Positions 15,996 through 25,108 of a stretch of DNA of 31,126 bases are shown here, one piece after another (positions within the stretch are counted from its first letter, which is position 1; every line of letters starts with the position of its first letter). The stretch is from an uncultured Oscillospiraceae bacterium (GTDB taxonomy: Bacteria; Bacillota; Clostridia; Oscillospirales; Ruminococcaceae), in the NCBI GenBank assembly GCA_934457235.1, contig CAKSHT010000007.1, forward strand, positions 1 to 31,126, given 5' to 3'. The notes below the pieces were generated by a model. That model worked only from the letters and a program-made list of their open reading frames with translations, was not told the DNA's origin and ran no database searches. A program made the position numbers and the translations under genes.

Positions 15996-16028
15996 ATATA
16001 TCGAAAAGAAAATCAAGGAGAATTTTTA

Positions 16029-17033
16029 ATGAGCGGAATTGAGATTTTGGGAACAGGCAGCTATGTGCCGGAATTTGTTGCGGATAACGACAAGTTCGCA
16101 GAGTTCCTCGATACTTCTGACGAATGGATAACCCCGCGCACCGGTATCAAGCAGCGCCATATCCTCACCGACAAGCCCGGCTACTACATGGGTGTTGAGT
16201 CGGCGAAGAAGGCTCTCGCAGACGCCGGAGTAAAGCCTGAGGAGGTCGATCTTATCCTGGTGTCCACCTGTACGCCGGATTTTTTCTATCCCTCCACTGC
16301 ATGCCTTATCCAGAAGAAGATCGGCGCGGTGAATGCTGCGGCTTTCGACGTGAACAGCGCGTGCACCGGCTTCATCACCGCGACGGATATCGCACAGAAG
16401 TACCTTGAGACCGGTCATTACAAGACGATACTTGTCGTTGCGTGCGAAAAGCTGTCCGGTCAGCTTGACTACACCGACCGTTCGATGTGCATACTGTTTG
16501 GTGATGCTTCCGGCGCCGTAGTGTACAGAAAGTCCGACAAGCCGTTCTATTCCATGCTCGGCGCGGACGGCGACGAGTTTGAGGCGCTCTACTGCAAGAT
16601 AAACTACGACCCGAACTGCCCGTTCTATGAAACCAGAGAGGGCGAGGAGCCGTGGGACGCTATGTTCGACACGGACTCCAAGAAAAAGTACCTCCAGAGC
16701 GACGGACACGCAGTTTATAAGTTCGCGGTGAACGCGATGGCGAACGCGGTCAGGAACGTCGCTGCCCAGGGCGGATACGACATCAACGACCTTGACATCG
16801 TTATCCCGCACCAGGCGAACCTCCGCATAATCAAGAAGGCGACCGAGATTCTCGGCATTCCCGAGGAGAGGGTATATACCAACATCGCGCGTATGGGCAA
16901 CGTTTCCAGCGCATGCATTCCGGTGTGCCTCGACGAGATGCGCAGGCAGGGACTTGTGAAGCCGGGAATGAAGATATGCTTCGTTGGCTTCGGCGCAGGT
17001 CTGACCTACGGCGCGCTTATATTTGAAACATAA
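16029..17033 (+). CDS. fabH: Beta-ketoacyl-ACP synthase III
   Basis: A 334-aa KAS III that starts fatty-acid synthesis by condensing an acyl-CoA primer with malonyl-ACP. The catalytic Cys-His-Asn triad is C112 (NSACTGF), H261 (IPHQANLRI) and N291 (GNVSSA), and GFGAGLTYGA forms the C-terminal oxyanion loop. Length is family-typical. It is the first gene of the plus-strand fab/acc operon, with AAGGAG eight bases before the ATG. The leader carries a promoter and a prominent inverted repeat, so its expression is probably controlled at or just after initiation. Primer preference (acetyl or branched) cannot be read from the sequence. Confidence 0.95.
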   Translation: MSGIEILGTGSYVPEFVADNDKFAEFLDTSDEWITPRTGIKQRHILTDKPGYYMGVESAKKALADAGVKPEEVDLILVSTCTPDFFYPSTACLIQKKIGAVNAAAFDVNSACTGFITATDIAQKYLETGHYKTILVVACEKLSGQLDYTDRSMCILFGDASGAVVYRKSDKPFYSMLGADGDEFEALYCKINYDPNCPFYETREGEEPWDAMFDTDSKKKYLQSDGHAVYKFAVNAMANAVRNVAAQGGYDINDLDIVIPHQANLRIIKKATEILGIPEERVYTNIARMGNVSSACIPVCLDEMRRQGLVKPGMKICFVGFGAGLTYGALIFET

Positions 17034-17066
17034 TTTCAGACAAACAACTGACGAAAGGATAAAATT

Positions 17067-17810
17067 ATGGCAGGAACAGCACTTATAACCGGCTCCAGCC
17101 GTGGAATCGGCGCAGCGATAGCAAAGCGCCTTGCAAAGGACGGCTATAACATCATAATCAACGACGTATCCCAGGAGATACTTGACACCGCTGGAAAGGA
17201 AGTAGCGGACGAGTGCCGTGCGCTCGGCGTACAGGCGGAATGCTATGCGGCGGACGTTTCCGATTATTCCCAGTGCGACGCTATGGTGAAGTGGGCTAAG
17301 GAGAAGTTCGGCACCATCGACGTTCTGGTAAACAACGCCGGGATCACCCGCGACGGACTTATGGCACAGATGAGCGAGGAGATCTACGACCTGGTTATCC
17401 GCGTAAATCAGAAGTCAGTATTCAATATGACGAAGCTGGTCGGCAAGGTGATGATACGCCAGCGCAGCGGCAGGATAGTCAATCTGGCTTCCGTCGCAGG
17501 ACTTTACGGCAACCCCGGTCAGATGAACTATTCCGCTTCCAAGGGTGCGATAATCGCGATGACAAAGACCACCGCCAAGGAGCTTGGCAGCCGTGGAATC
17601 ACATGTAACGCGGTAGCTCCCGGATTTATCCAGACTCCCATGACTGACAAGCTCACCGAGGAGCAGCGCGCGGCAATGCTGGCTCAGATCGCCATGAAGC
17701 GCTACGGTCAGCCTGAGGAGATTGCAGGCGTGGTTTCTTTCCTGTGCAGCCCGGATTCTTCCTATGTAACAGGTCAGATAATCGAGATAAGCGGCGGACT
17801 TAGCATGTAA
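17067..17810 (+). CDS. fabG: 3-oxoacyl-ACP reductase
   Basis: A 247-aa short-chain dehydrogenase that reduces 3-oxoacyl-ACP with NADPH. It has the TGSSRGIG cofactor loop (residues 8-15), NNAG (89-92), catalytic N114, S142, Y155 and K159 (YSASK), and the C-terminal VTGQIIEISGGLSM typical of FabG. It starts 33 bases after fabH, with AAAGGA eight bases before the ATG. Position between fabH and fabF supports FabG over the many other SDR oxidoreductases. Confidence 0.94.
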   Translation: MAGTALITGSSRGIGAAIAKRLAKDGYNIIINDVSQEILDTAGKEVADECRALGVQAECYAADVSDYSQCDAMVKWAKEKFGTIDVLVNNAGITRDGLMAQMSEEIYDLVIRVNQKSVFNMTKLVGKVMIRQRSGRIVNLASVAGLYGNPGQMNYSASKGAIIAMTKTTAKELGSRGITCNAVAPGFIQTPMTDKLTEEQRAAMLAQIAMKRYGQPEEIAGVVSFLCSPDSSYVTGQIIEISGGLSM

Positions 17811-17882
17811 TTGATTGAAAATCCACCCATACAAACAGGATAAAATATAAATACAGAAAATTAGTTGGAGGAACAACGTTTA

Positions 17883-19121
17883 ATGGATAGACGAGTGGTA
17901 ATAACCGGACTGGGAGCAGTCACCCCCTGCGGAAATTCCCCAGAGGAACTCTGGAACAGCCTTATGGCGGGTAAGCACGGCTTTGAGATGGCGCCCTGGT
18001 TCCCGGACCAGGAGCCGGATAATCTTTCCGTAGTCGCAAGAGTAAAGAATTTCGATCCGTCGGAATATTTCGATAAGAAGGAGCTGCGCCGTAACGACGT
18101 TATCGTACAGTACGCCGTATACTGCGCAATGCAGGCGCTCAGGGACGCAGGCACCGACCTCAGGGATATCGACCCCTATCGCGTTGGCGTAGTCATCGGC
18201 AGCGGAATCGGCGGCATCTACACCACCGAGGAGGAAATGCAGAACTACCACAACAAGGGCAACAAGCGCGTCGGAGTATTTACCATCACAAAGATGATCG
18301 GCAACATGGCTGCCGGCGAGGTAGCTATACGCACTGGCTTCAAGGGTAGCAACTTCTGCGTGACCACAGCATGCGCGAGCGGCACGCAGTCCATCGGCGA
18401 GGCGTTCCGTTCCATCAAGCACGGCTACCTGGACGCTGCGATCGCAGGCGGTACAGAGCACAGCGACATTGGCTTCTGCTATGCTTCATTCAACAATATG
18501 CACGCCATTACGCGCTCCACTGACGTTGACAGAGCTTCCATTCCGTTTGACGCTGAGAGGAGCGGATTCGTCCTTGGCGACGGCTGCGGACTTCTGGTGC
18601 TTGAGGAATACGAGCACGCAAAGGCGCGCGGTGCGAAGATATATGCAGAGATCTGCGGCTACGGAAGTACCTGCGACGCATACCACGAAACCAGCCCGGA
18701 CCCTGAGGGCAAGGGCGGCGCGATGGCAATGAAGTTCGCGTTTGAGGAAGCCGGAATGAAGCCGGAGGACATCAATTACATCAACGCGCACGGCACATCC
18801 ACCGCAATGAACGACCGTACTGAAACAATGGCGGTCAAGGACGCGTTCGGCGATCACGCAAAGAATATCGCGATAAACTCCACCAAGTCCATGACCGGAC
18901 ACCTGCTCGGCGCTGCCGGCGGCGTGGAGGCTGTTGTCACCGCGATGTCTATAAAGAACAGCAAGGTACACATGACCCTGGGCTATAAGGTGCCCGACCC
19001 CGAATGTGACCTTGACTATGTAACCGAGGGCGCAAGGGATATGAAGATAACCGGCGCACTGAGCAATTCACTGGGCTTCGGCGGACATAACGGCTGCATA
19101 TGCATGCGCCCCGTTGACTGA
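17883..19121 (+). CDS. fabF: Beta-ketoacyl-ACP synthase II
   Basis: A 412-aa KAS II elongating enzyme. The Cys-His-His set is C164 ([10 protein letters not shown]), H303 ([11 protein letters not shown]) and H340 ([15 protein letters not shown]), with K335 also present. [19 protein letters not shown] is the standard N-terminus. The frame opens at TTG 17865, but ATG 17883 is chosen because GGAGG (17867-17871) lies 11 bases before it and homologues start there. A 72-bp gap after fabG contains no terminator. Only one KAS I/II gene is present in the cluster. Confidence 0.95.
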   Translation: MDRRVVITGLGAVTPCGNSPEELWNSLMAGKHGFEMAPWFPDQEPDNLSVVARVKNFDPSEYFDKKELRRNDVIVQYAVYCAMQALRDAGTDLRDIDPYRVGVVIGSGIGGIYTTEEEMQNYHNKGNKRVGVFTITKMIGNMAAGEVAIRTGFKGSNFCVTTACASGTQSIGEAFRSIKHGYLDAAIAGGTEHSDIGFCYASFNNMHAITRSTDVDRASIPFDAERSGFVLGDGCGLLVLEEYEHAKARGAKIYAEICGYGSTCDAYHETSPDPEGKGGAMAMKFAFEEAGMKPEDINYINAHGTSTAMNDRTETMAVKDAFGDHAKNIAINSTKSMTGHLLGAAGGVEAVVTAMSIKNSKVHMTLGYKVPDPECDLDYVTEGARDMKITGALSNSLGFGGHNGCICMRPVD

Positions 19122-19141
19122 CCCGGAAAGGAGAGCTGAAA

Positions 19142-19633
19142 ATGGCAAACAAGACCACCATTACCGAGCCGCGTCCCATCGAGGATACCGTTGAGTGCAT
19201 CGAAGCGCTGGCGGAGATCGTAAAGAAGAACGACCTCGGCAAGATCAAGATAAGCACCGAGGATATTGAGATAGTCATCGAGGGCAAGAGATGCCCGCCC
19301 CCCGCTCCGGGAGTGCCCATGACGATGATGGCAGCTGCTCCGGCGGCTGCGGCTCCCGCTCCGGCTGCACAGCAGGCAGCTCCGGCGGCTGAGGTTTCCG
19401 GCAATATCATCACTTCCCCCATCGTGGGAACGTTCTACGCTTCCCCCTCTCCAGAGAAGCCCGCGTTCGTCAAGGTCGGCGATACCGTCAGCGCAGGCGA
19501 CGTTGTATGTATAATCGAGAGCATGAAGCTGATGAACGAGATAAACAGCGAGTTCAGCGGAAAAGTAGCAGAGATCTACGCAAAGGACGGACAGCCCGTT
19601 GAGTATGGTCAGAAGCTCATGAGAATTGAATAA
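19142..19633 (+). CDS. accB: Acetyl-CoA carboxylase biotin carboxyl carrier protein
   Basis: A 163-aa BCCP. An N-terminal helical segment binds the carboxylase, a Pro/Ala-rich flexible linker spans about residues 52-85, and the biotinyl domain (about 88-163) carries ESMKLMNEI with the biotinylated K129. It shuttles carboxybiotin from AccC to AccAD. AAAGGAG precedes the ATG. The downstream fabZ start follows its stop by ten bases, so the two are closely coupled. Confidence 0.95.
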   Translation: MANKTTITEPRPIEDTVECIEALAEIVKKNDLGKIKISTEDIEIVIEGKRCPPPAPGVPMTMMAAAPAAAAPAPAAQQAAPAAEVSGNIITSPIVGTFYASPSPEKPAFVKVGDTVSAGDVVCIIESMKLMNEINSEFSGKVAEIYAKDGQPVEYGQKLMRIE

Positions 19634-19643
19634 GGAGCTGGAA

Positions 19644-20090
19644 ATGACACTTAACCTCGAACAGATAAAGGAAATAATCCCGCACCGCGACCCGTTCCTG
19701 CTCATCGACGAAGTAACCGAGCTGGAGCCCGGCGTGAGCGTAACTGCGAAGAAGTACCTGAAGCCGGACGAATACTGGTTCAAGGGTCACTTCCCCGGAC
19801 AGCCGGTTCAGCCGGGAGTCCTGATGGTAGAAATGCTGGCGCAGGCTGGCGCAGTATGCGCTCTGTCGCTGCCGGAGAATAAGGGCAAGCTTGCATTTTT
19901 TGCTGGAATCGACAAGGCAAGATTCCGCGGAATGGTAGTTCCCGGCGACACCCTGGAACTTCACGTCACCATGACCAAGAAGAAGGGTCCGATAGGCTTC
20001 GGCGACGCAGTAGCCACCGTCAACGGCAAGAAGGTAGTCACCGCTGAGATATCCTTTGCAGTGGCTGATCCTGCGCCCAAATCAGAATAA
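19644..20090 (+). CDS. fabZ: 3-hydroxyacyl-ACP dehydratase
   Basis: A 148-aa hot-dog-fold dehydratase of the elongation cycle. It has IPHRDPFLLIDEV near the N-terminus, and GHFPGQPVQPGVLMVEMLAQAG with the catalytic H49 and E63. The upstream TTG at 19626 would overlap accB; ATG 19644 has AAGGAG six bases before it and gives the family N-terminus. It lies between accB and accC, the common clostridial arrangement. No FabA/FabM-type isomerase accompanies it, so the route to unsaturated chains is not visible here. Confidence 0.94.
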   Translation: MTLNLEQIKEIIPHRDPFLLIDEVTELEPGVSVTAKKYLKPDEYWFKGHFPGQPVQPGVLMVEMLAQAGAVCALSLPENKGKLAFFAGIDKARFRGMVVPGDTLELHVTMTKKKGPIGFGDAVATVNGKKVVTAEISFAVADPAPKSE

Positions 20091-20105
20091 TCTGGAGCTG
20101 ACAGA

Positions 20106-21455
20106 ATGTTTAATAAGATACTTATTGCGAACCGCGGCGAGATCGCTATCCGTATCATGCGCGCCTGCCGTGAGATGGGAATAAAGACAGTGGCAGTCTA
20201 TTCCGAGGCTGACCGCTCCGCTCTGCATGCCCAGATCGCGGACGAAGCGGTGTGCATCGGTCCGGCGGCTTCCAAGGACAGCTATCTCAACACCAAGGCG
20301 ATAATCGCGGCGTGTGAGATAACCCATGCCCAGGCGATACACCCCGGCTTCGGATTCCTCTCCGAGAATGCGGATTTTGCGCGCCTCTGCCGTACCTGCG
20401 GCATAACGTTCATAGGTCCCTCCCCTGAGGTAATGGACGCAATGGGCGACAAGGCGTCCGCGAAGCAGACGATGATATCCGCAGGAGTGCCGGTAGTACC
20501 AGGCTCCGACGGCATAGTTCCGACTGTCGAGGAAGCGCATAAGGTAGCCGCTGAGATCGGCTATCCCGTTATGATAAAGGCTACCGCCGGCGGCGGCGGA
20601 CGCGGTATCCGCCTTGCGGAGAGCGAGGAGCACCTGGAGTCGCAGTACATCGCGGCTCAGCAGGAGGCGCTCGCGTGCTTCGGCAACGGAGACGTGTACA
20701 TCGAGAAGTTTATTGTAAATCCGCGCCATGTGGAGATACAGCTTCTCGCCGACAATCATGGCAATGTTGTTCACCTTGGCGAGCGTGAGTGCTCTCTCCA
20801 GCGGCACAATCAGAAAGTCCTTGAGGAAAGCCCCAGCCCCATCATGACTCCGGAGCTTCGCGAGAAGATGGGAACTGCTGCAGTAGCCGCCGCCAAGGTC
20901 AGTGGCTACCAGAACGCCGGAACGATAGAGTTCCTAGTGGACAAGGACAGAAACTTCTACTTCATGGAAATGAACACCCGTATCCAGGTAGAGCACCCGG
21001 TAACTGAGCTTGTCACCGGAATCGACCTGGTAAAGGCGCAGATAAAGGTAGCGGCAGGCGAAGATCTTGGATTCACCCAGGACGACGTGCAGCTTACCGG
21101 GCACGCTATAGAGTGCAGAATAAACGCCGAGGACCCGCGGCACAACTTCCGTCCCTGTCCCGGCACGATAAAGTCCCTGCATACTCCCGGCGGATTCGGC
21201 GTGCGTATCGACAGTGCGGTGTATGCTGGATACACCATTCCGCCGTATTACGACAGCATGATCGCGAAGCTGCTCGTAAAGGCGCCGACCCGCGATGAAG
21301 CGATAAAGAAAATGCGCGTGGCGCTTTCGGAATTCATCATCGAGGGCGTAGAAACGAACATAGATTTCCAGCTTTGCCTGCTTAAGGACGAGGATTTTGA
21401 GGCGGGCAATTTCGACATAGGTTTCCTTAACCGCAAGAATGTGATGGGGGAGTGA
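20106..21455 (+). CDS. accC: Acetyl-CoA carboxylase biotin carboxylase
   Basis: A 449-aa ATP-grasp enzyme that carboxylates BCCP-biotin with bicarbonate and ATP. It has the N-terminal [17 protein letters not shown], a glycine-rich ATP lid [13 protein letters not shown], the catalytic [13 protein letters not shown], and the C-terminal domain with ECRINAEDP. Full length for the family. It starts 15 bases after fabZ, with GGAG nearby. It could in principle serve another carboxylase, but accB, accD and accA in the same operon settle the assignment. Confidence 0.95.
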   Translation: MFNKILIANRGEIAIRIMRACREMGIKTVAVYSEADRSALHAQIADEAVCIGPAASKDSYLNTKAIIAACEITHAQAIHPGFGFLSENADFARLCRTCGITFIGPSPEVMDAMGDKASAKQTMISAGVPVVPGSDGIVPTVEEAHKVAAEIGYPVMIKATAGGGGRGIRLAESEEHLESQYIAAQQEALACFGNGDVYIEKFIVNPRHVEIQLLADNHGNVVHLGERECSLQRHNQKVLEESPSPIMTPELREKMGTAAVAAAKVSGYQNAGTIEFLVDKDRNFYFMEMNTRIQVEHPVTELVTGIDLVKAQIKVAAGEDLGFTQDDVQLTGHAIECRINAEDPRHNFRPCPGTIKSLHTPGGFGVRIDSAVYAGYTIPPYYDSMIAKLLVKAPTRDEAIKKMRVALSEFIIEGVETNIDFQLCLLKDEDFEAGNFDIGFLNRKNVMGE

Positions 21456-21460
21456 GCTGA

Positions 21461-22345
21461 ATGGCAATTGAAGACCTTTTCAAAATAGTTAAAGAGCGCT
21501 TCGTGGCTGAACAGCCTGCTGCTCCCGCAGCCGAAAGCGACGTTGAGATACCGCAGGATCTGCTGTTCAAGTGCCCGCGCTGCGGAGCGGTCGTGTATAA
21601 CCGCGAGTTCACAGCGGCGATGAAGGTGTGCCCGAAGTGCAATTATCATGCGCGCCTTACCTGGCAGGAGCGCCTGGAGCTTACCGCTGATAAGGACAGC
21701 TTCCAGGAGTTTGACGCAGATATGAAGTCGCTGAATCCCATCGGCTTCCCGAAGTATGAGGAAAAGATAGCGAAGATGCAGCAGCAGTGCGATATGAACG
21801 ACGCCATAAAAACCGGCGTCTGCACTATCCGCGGCTACCGCACAGTTATCGGCATCATGGATTCGCACTTCTTCATGGCAAGCATGGGAAGCGTTGTCGG
21901 CGAGAAGATCGCAAGGGCTTTTGAATACGCCACCGAGCATAACCTGCCGGTCGTGATGTTCACGGCTTCCGGCGGCGCGAGAATGCAGGAGGGTATAATA
22001 TCCCTCATGCAGATGGCTAAGACCAGCGGCGCGGTCAAGCACCACAGCGACGCTGGCGGACTTTACATCTCGGTAATGACCGACCCCACCACCGGCGGAG
22101 TTACGGCTTCGTTCGCAAGTCTGGGCGATATCATTCTTGCCGAGCCGAAGGTACTTATCGGCTTTGCTGGCAGGAGAGTAATACAGGACACCATACGTCA
22201 GCGGCTGCCGGACGATTTTCAGTCTGCGGAGTTCCAGCAGGAATGCGGCTTTGTTGATATGATAGTCGAGCGCGGCATGATGAGAAAGCGTATTTCCAAT
22301 ATTCTGAAGCTGCACGGCTTCCCGAAGGAGGCTTACAGAAGATGA
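21461..22345 (+). CDS. accD: Acetyl-CoA carboxylase carboxyltransferase beta subunit
   Basis: A 294-aa carboxyltransferase beta subunit. The N-terminal four-Cys zinc ribbon is complete (C38, C41, C57, C60), and the crotonase-fold core shows FTASGGARMQEG and GGVTASFASLGDI. With AccA it moves the carboxyl group from biotin to acetyl-CoA. It starts five bases after accC, and its stop overlaps the accA start by four bases (ATGA), which fits the equimolar subunits of the carboxyltransferase. Confidence 0.95.
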   Translation: MAIEDLFKIVKERFVAEQPAAPAAESDVEIPQDLLFKCPRCGAVVYNREFTAAMKVCPKCNYHARLTWQERLELTADKDSFQEFDADMKSLNPIGFPKYEEKIAKMQQQCDMNDAIKTGVCTIRGYRTVIGIMDSHFFMASMGSVVGEKIARAFEYATEHNLPVVMFTASGGARMQEGIISLMQMAKTSGAVKHHSDAGGLYISVMTDPTTGGVTASFASLGDIILAEPKVLIGFAGRRVIQDTIRQRLPDDFQSAEFQQECGFVDMIVERGMMRKRISNILKLHGFPKEAYRR

Positions 22346-23145
22346 GCAATTTAACAGCCTGCGAAAGACTTGAGCTTATCCGCCATAAGGACAGACCCAC
22401 GGTGAACGACTATATTCCGGCGATGTTCACCCGTTTCATGGAGTTCCACGGCGACAGGCTTTACGGCGATGACGCTGCGATTATCGGCGGAATCGGCTAT
22501 CTGAGCGACACTCCGGTGACTGTTCTTGCACAGGTAAAGGGCAGAAACCTTGAGGAGAACAAGCGCTCCAACTTTTCCATGCCCCACCCGGAGGGCTACC
22601 GCAAGGCGCTCCGTCTGGCGAAGCAGGCGGAAAAGTTCCACAGACCGGTGATCTGCCTGGTAGACACCCCCGGTGCATTCTGCGGAGTGGAAGCGGAGCA
22701 GCGCGGACAGGGCGAGGCTATCGCGCGTAATCTGTACGAGTTCATGACCCTCAGAACTCCGGTGATATCCGTAGTGCTCGGCGAGGGTGGCTCCGGTGGT
22801 GCGCTTGCCATGGCGGTATGCGATGAGCTTGCGATGCTGGAGAACGCGCTTTATTCCGTTATCAGCCCGCGTGGTGCGGCGTCCATTCTCTGGAAGGATG
22901 GCACCAAGGAAAAGGAGGCCTGCGAGGTCCTGAAGATAACCGCCGAGGATCTTATGAGTTTCGGCGTATGCGATAAGATAATCGCGGAGCCGACCGGCGG
23001 CGCACACATGAGCAAAGAGCAGACCGCGGACAATATCTATGAGTACCTTGTGGACGCAGTGTTCCGTCTGAAAAAGGCAGACATGCAGCAGCTTCTGGAT
23101 AACCGTTATGCGAAATTTAGAAAAATCGGCATGTTTACTGAATAA
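22342..23145 (+). CDS. accA: Acetyl-CoA carboxylase carboxyltransferase alpha subunit
   Basis: A 267-aa alpha subunit, somewhat shorter than the about 320-aa enterobacterial form but usual for clostridia, lacking the N-terminal helical extension. Core motifs are FHGDRLYGDDAAIIGG, LVDTPGAFCGVEAEQRGQGEAIARN and GEGGSGGALAMAV. It partners AccD. It is the last gene of the P1 transcript before the separate acpP promoter; no terminator is evident in the 123-bp gap, so read-through into acpP is likely. Confidence 0.95.
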   Translation: MSNLTACERLELIRHKDRPTVNDYIPAMFTRFMEFHGDRLYGDDAAIIGGIGYLSDTPVTVLAQVKGRNLEENKRSNFSMPHPEGYRKALRLAKQAEKFHRPVICLVDTPGAFCGVEAEQRGQGEAIARNLYEFMTLRTPVISVVLGEGGSGGALAMAVCDELAMLENALYSVISPRGAASILWKDGTKEKEACEVLKITAEDLMSFGVCDKIIAEPTGGAHMSKEQTADNIYEYLVDAVFRLKKADMQQLLDNRYAKFRKIGMFTE

Positions 23146-23184
23146 ATTTGTAGAAAATTCTTTGCAAAATATTTCGTACGGGGC

Positions 23185-23213
23185 TTGATTATTTGCTTTG
23201 TATGTTATATAAT
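23185..23213 (+). promoter_or_regulatory. Sigma-A promoter of acpP
   Basis: TTGATT (23185-23190), 17-bp spacer, TATAAT (23208-23213). It gives acpP a promoter separate from the fab/acc operon, with a leader of about 50 bases. Confidence 0.7.
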
Positions 23214-23268
23214 ATATCATGAAATGTTTCCGCAAGGGACTATAACAACTATTTGGAGGGTATATACA

Positions 23269-23496
23269 ATGGTATTTGACAAGGTTAAGGAGCTTATCGC
23301 AGAGCAACTCGATGTTAAGGCTGACGACATCACAGAGGCATCCAACATTCAGGACGACCTGGGCGCTGATTCCCTGGACGTAGTTGACCTGGTAATGGCT
23401 CTTGAGGACGAGTTTGATGTTGAGATCCCTGAGGATCAGGTTGAGAACATCAAGACCGTTGGCGACATCGTAAAGTTCATCGAGGATAAGCAGTAA
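23269..23496 (+). CDS. acpP: Acyl carrier protein
   Basis: A 75-aa acidic four-helix ACP. The phosphopantetheine attachment serine is S35 in [12 protein letters not shown]. It carries growing acyl chains for all the Fab enzymes encoded next to it. ATG 23269 is chosen because GGAGG precedes it and the usual N-terminus [14 protein letters not shown] follows; the longer frame from 23185 would place the promoter inside the coding region. Its own promoter and terminator fit the high ACP abundance needed in cells. Confidence 0.96.
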   Translation: MVFDKVKELIAEQLDVKADDITEASNIQDDLGADSLDVVDLVMALEDEFDVEIPEDQVENIKTVGDIVKFIEDKQ

Positions 23497-23532
23497 TTTG
23501 TATCACGTTTGAATACTGATTCAGAATAAATT

Positions 23533-23556
23533 GGGCGGACATCTTCCGCCCTTTTT
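23533..23556 (+). terminator. Rho-independent terminator after acpP
   Basis: GGGCGGA (23533-23539) and TCCGCCC (23545-23551) form a perfect 7-bp GC-rich stem with a 5-base loop, followed by TTTTT. It closes the fatty-acid block. Confidence 0.88.
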
Positions 23557-23610
23557 GTTATGTAAAGGCTCCATAAACAGAAAACGGAGCCGGTGGGAAA
23601 GTGAGATAAC

Positions 23611-24975
23611 ATGCTGAAAAAGAACCGCGACCTCACCGTTGGAAGCATAACCGGCGGACTGTGGGCGTTCGCGATACCGCTTATGCTGGGGAACGTCCTC
23701 CAGCAGTTCTATAACCTCGCGGACACCTGGGTCGTCGGAAAGTACATCGGCGATGGCGCGCTGGCTGCGGTAGGGTCATCCTATACGCTGCTGACGTTTC
23801 TGACATCAATAGTCATAGGGCTGTCCCTGGGCACCGGGTCGTTCGTATCAATGGCGTTCGGAAAGCGCGACAATGATTCTATCCGAAGCGGCGTTTACAT
23901 GTCGGGGGTGCTCATTGGAGCGGTTACGCTGATTATGACCGCGCTTTTCTACCTGCTGCTGGACCCGATAATCTCAGCGCTTCTCGTCCCGGAGGATATC
24001 GTGGAGGATATGCGAATTTACCTCTCGTGGGTGTTCATCGGATTTTTCGCGACGGCGCTGTATAATTACGTGTCGAATCTCTTGCGGAGCATGGGTAACT
24101 CCGCAGTCCCGCTGATGTTCCTGGGAGTGTCAGTGGCGCTTAACGTCGGGCTTGATTTACTGTTTGTTATCCCGCTTGGCTGGGGGATAGCAGGCGCTGC
24201 CGCCGCCACGGTCATCGCACAGTACGCGTCGGGGCTTGGAATTACTGTGTACTTTCTGGTAAACTGCCGTGAATTCTGCCCGCGCTGCGGGGATATTCAC
24301 TGGGACTGGCAGCGCTTTCGGAATATTCTTTCGCTTTCCGGGCTGACATGTTTGCAGCAGTCCGTCATGAACCTCGGTATACTGATGGTACAGGCGGTCG
24401 TGAACAGTTTCGGCTCGGTGGTCATGGCGGCGTTCGCTGTGGCGGTGAAGATAGACACGATAGCCTACATGCCGGTGCAGGATCTCGGTAACGCTTTCTC
24501 GGTATTCGTGGCGCAGAACCACGGCGCAGGACGTCCGGAGCGCATAAGATCCGGAATAAGGCAGACGCTCATAAGCGTGGCGGTATTCTGCGCGGTGGTC
24601 AGCGCAGCGGTGTGCATATTCGCGCAGCCGCTGATGGAGCTTTTCGTGGACGGCTCGAACATGCAGACCGTTGCGGTAGGCGTGGAGTACCTCCGGACGG
24701 AGGGCGCGTGCTACATCGGCATAGGGATACTGTTCATGATGTATGGGTATTACCGGGCGGTGAACAAGCCGTTTATGTCCGTTGTGCTGACGGTGATATC
24801 GCTTGGCACCAGAGTACTGCTGGCTAACGTACTGTCGGCAGTCCCGGAGATAGGCGTGTTCGGCATATGGATAGCCATTCCGATTGGCTGGTTCCTGGCG
24901 GACGCCGCCGGGGCGGTGTATTTCGCGCTGGGGGAGCGCAGGCGGCTCAATTCCACAACTGCGGCGGAGAAATGA
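23611..24975 (+). CDS. MATE-family efflux transporter
   Basis: A 454-aa polytopic membrane protein of about 12 hydrophobic helices in two halves. It shows MATE features: LWAFAIPLMLGNVLQQFYNLADTW at the start of the first half, ALAAVGSS, and GLTCLQQSVMNLGILMVQAVVNSFG and ALGNAFSVFVAQN-like segments in the second. Such pumps export cationic drugs or metabolites by Na+ or H+ antiport; the substrate is unknown. The ribosome site is weak (GTGAG) and I find no clear promoter in the 54 bases after the acpP terminator, so expression may rely on read-through. A small GGCTCC/GGAGCC hairpin (23567-23591) sits just upstream. Confidence 0.92.
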   Translation: MLKKNRDLTVGSITGGLWAFAIPLMLGNVLQQFYNLADTWVVGKYIGDGALAAVGSSYTLLTFLTSIVIGLSLGTGSFVSMAFGKRDNDSIRSGVYMSGVLIGAVTLIMTALFYLLLDPIISALLVPEDIVEDMRIYLSWVFIGFFATALYNYVSNLLRSMGNSAVPLMFLGVSVALNVGLDLLFVIPLGWGIAGAAAATVIAQYASGLGITVYFLVNCREFCPRCGDIHWDWQRFRNILSLSGLTCLQQSVMNLGILMVQAVVNSFGSVVMAAFAVAVKIDTIAYMPVQDLGNAFSVFVAQNHGAGRPERIRSGIRQTLISVAVFCAVVSAAVCIFAQPLMELFVDGSNMQTVAVGVEYLRTEGACYIGIGILFMMYGYYRAVNKPFMSVVLTVISLGTRVLLANVLSAVPEIGVFGIWIAIPIGWFLADAAGAVYFALGERRRLNSTTAAEK

Positions 24976-25005
24976 CCCTTTTTTCGCGAAGTCCTGCAAA
25001 AAGTA

Positions 25006-25023
25006 TTGTGAATTTCTTGACAG
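25006..25023. promoter_or_regulatory. Candidate Rex operator at the acn promoter
   Basis: TTGTGAATTTCTTGACAG matches the Gram-positive Rex consensus TTGTGAA-N4-TTCACAA at the left half-site fully, with two mismatches in the right half-site. It overlaps the -35 box (25017-25022). The regulator is encoded at the end of the same probable operon (28343-29026). This is inference from sequence similarity. Confidence 0.4.
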
Positions 25024-25045
25024 AACGGGAAAAGTAGTATATAAT
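25017..25045 (+). promoter_or_regulatory. Sigma-A promoter of acn-icd-rex
   Basis: Perfect consensus: TTGACA (25017-25022), 17-bp spacer, TATAAT (25040-25045). The leader to the aconitase ATG is about 57 bases. Confidence 0.85.
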
Positions 25046-25108
25046 ATAATGTGTATAATTATGCCGGGGCGGCGCTCCGGAGAATTCTGACCAACAAGGA
25101 GCAAATAA

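Noticed and set aside
23567..23591. GGCTCC/GGAGCC inverted repeat before the MATE gene as a drug-responsive operator
   Set aside because: The arms are only six bases with a 13-base loop and no promoter is recognisable around it, so chance or weak RNA structure is as likely.
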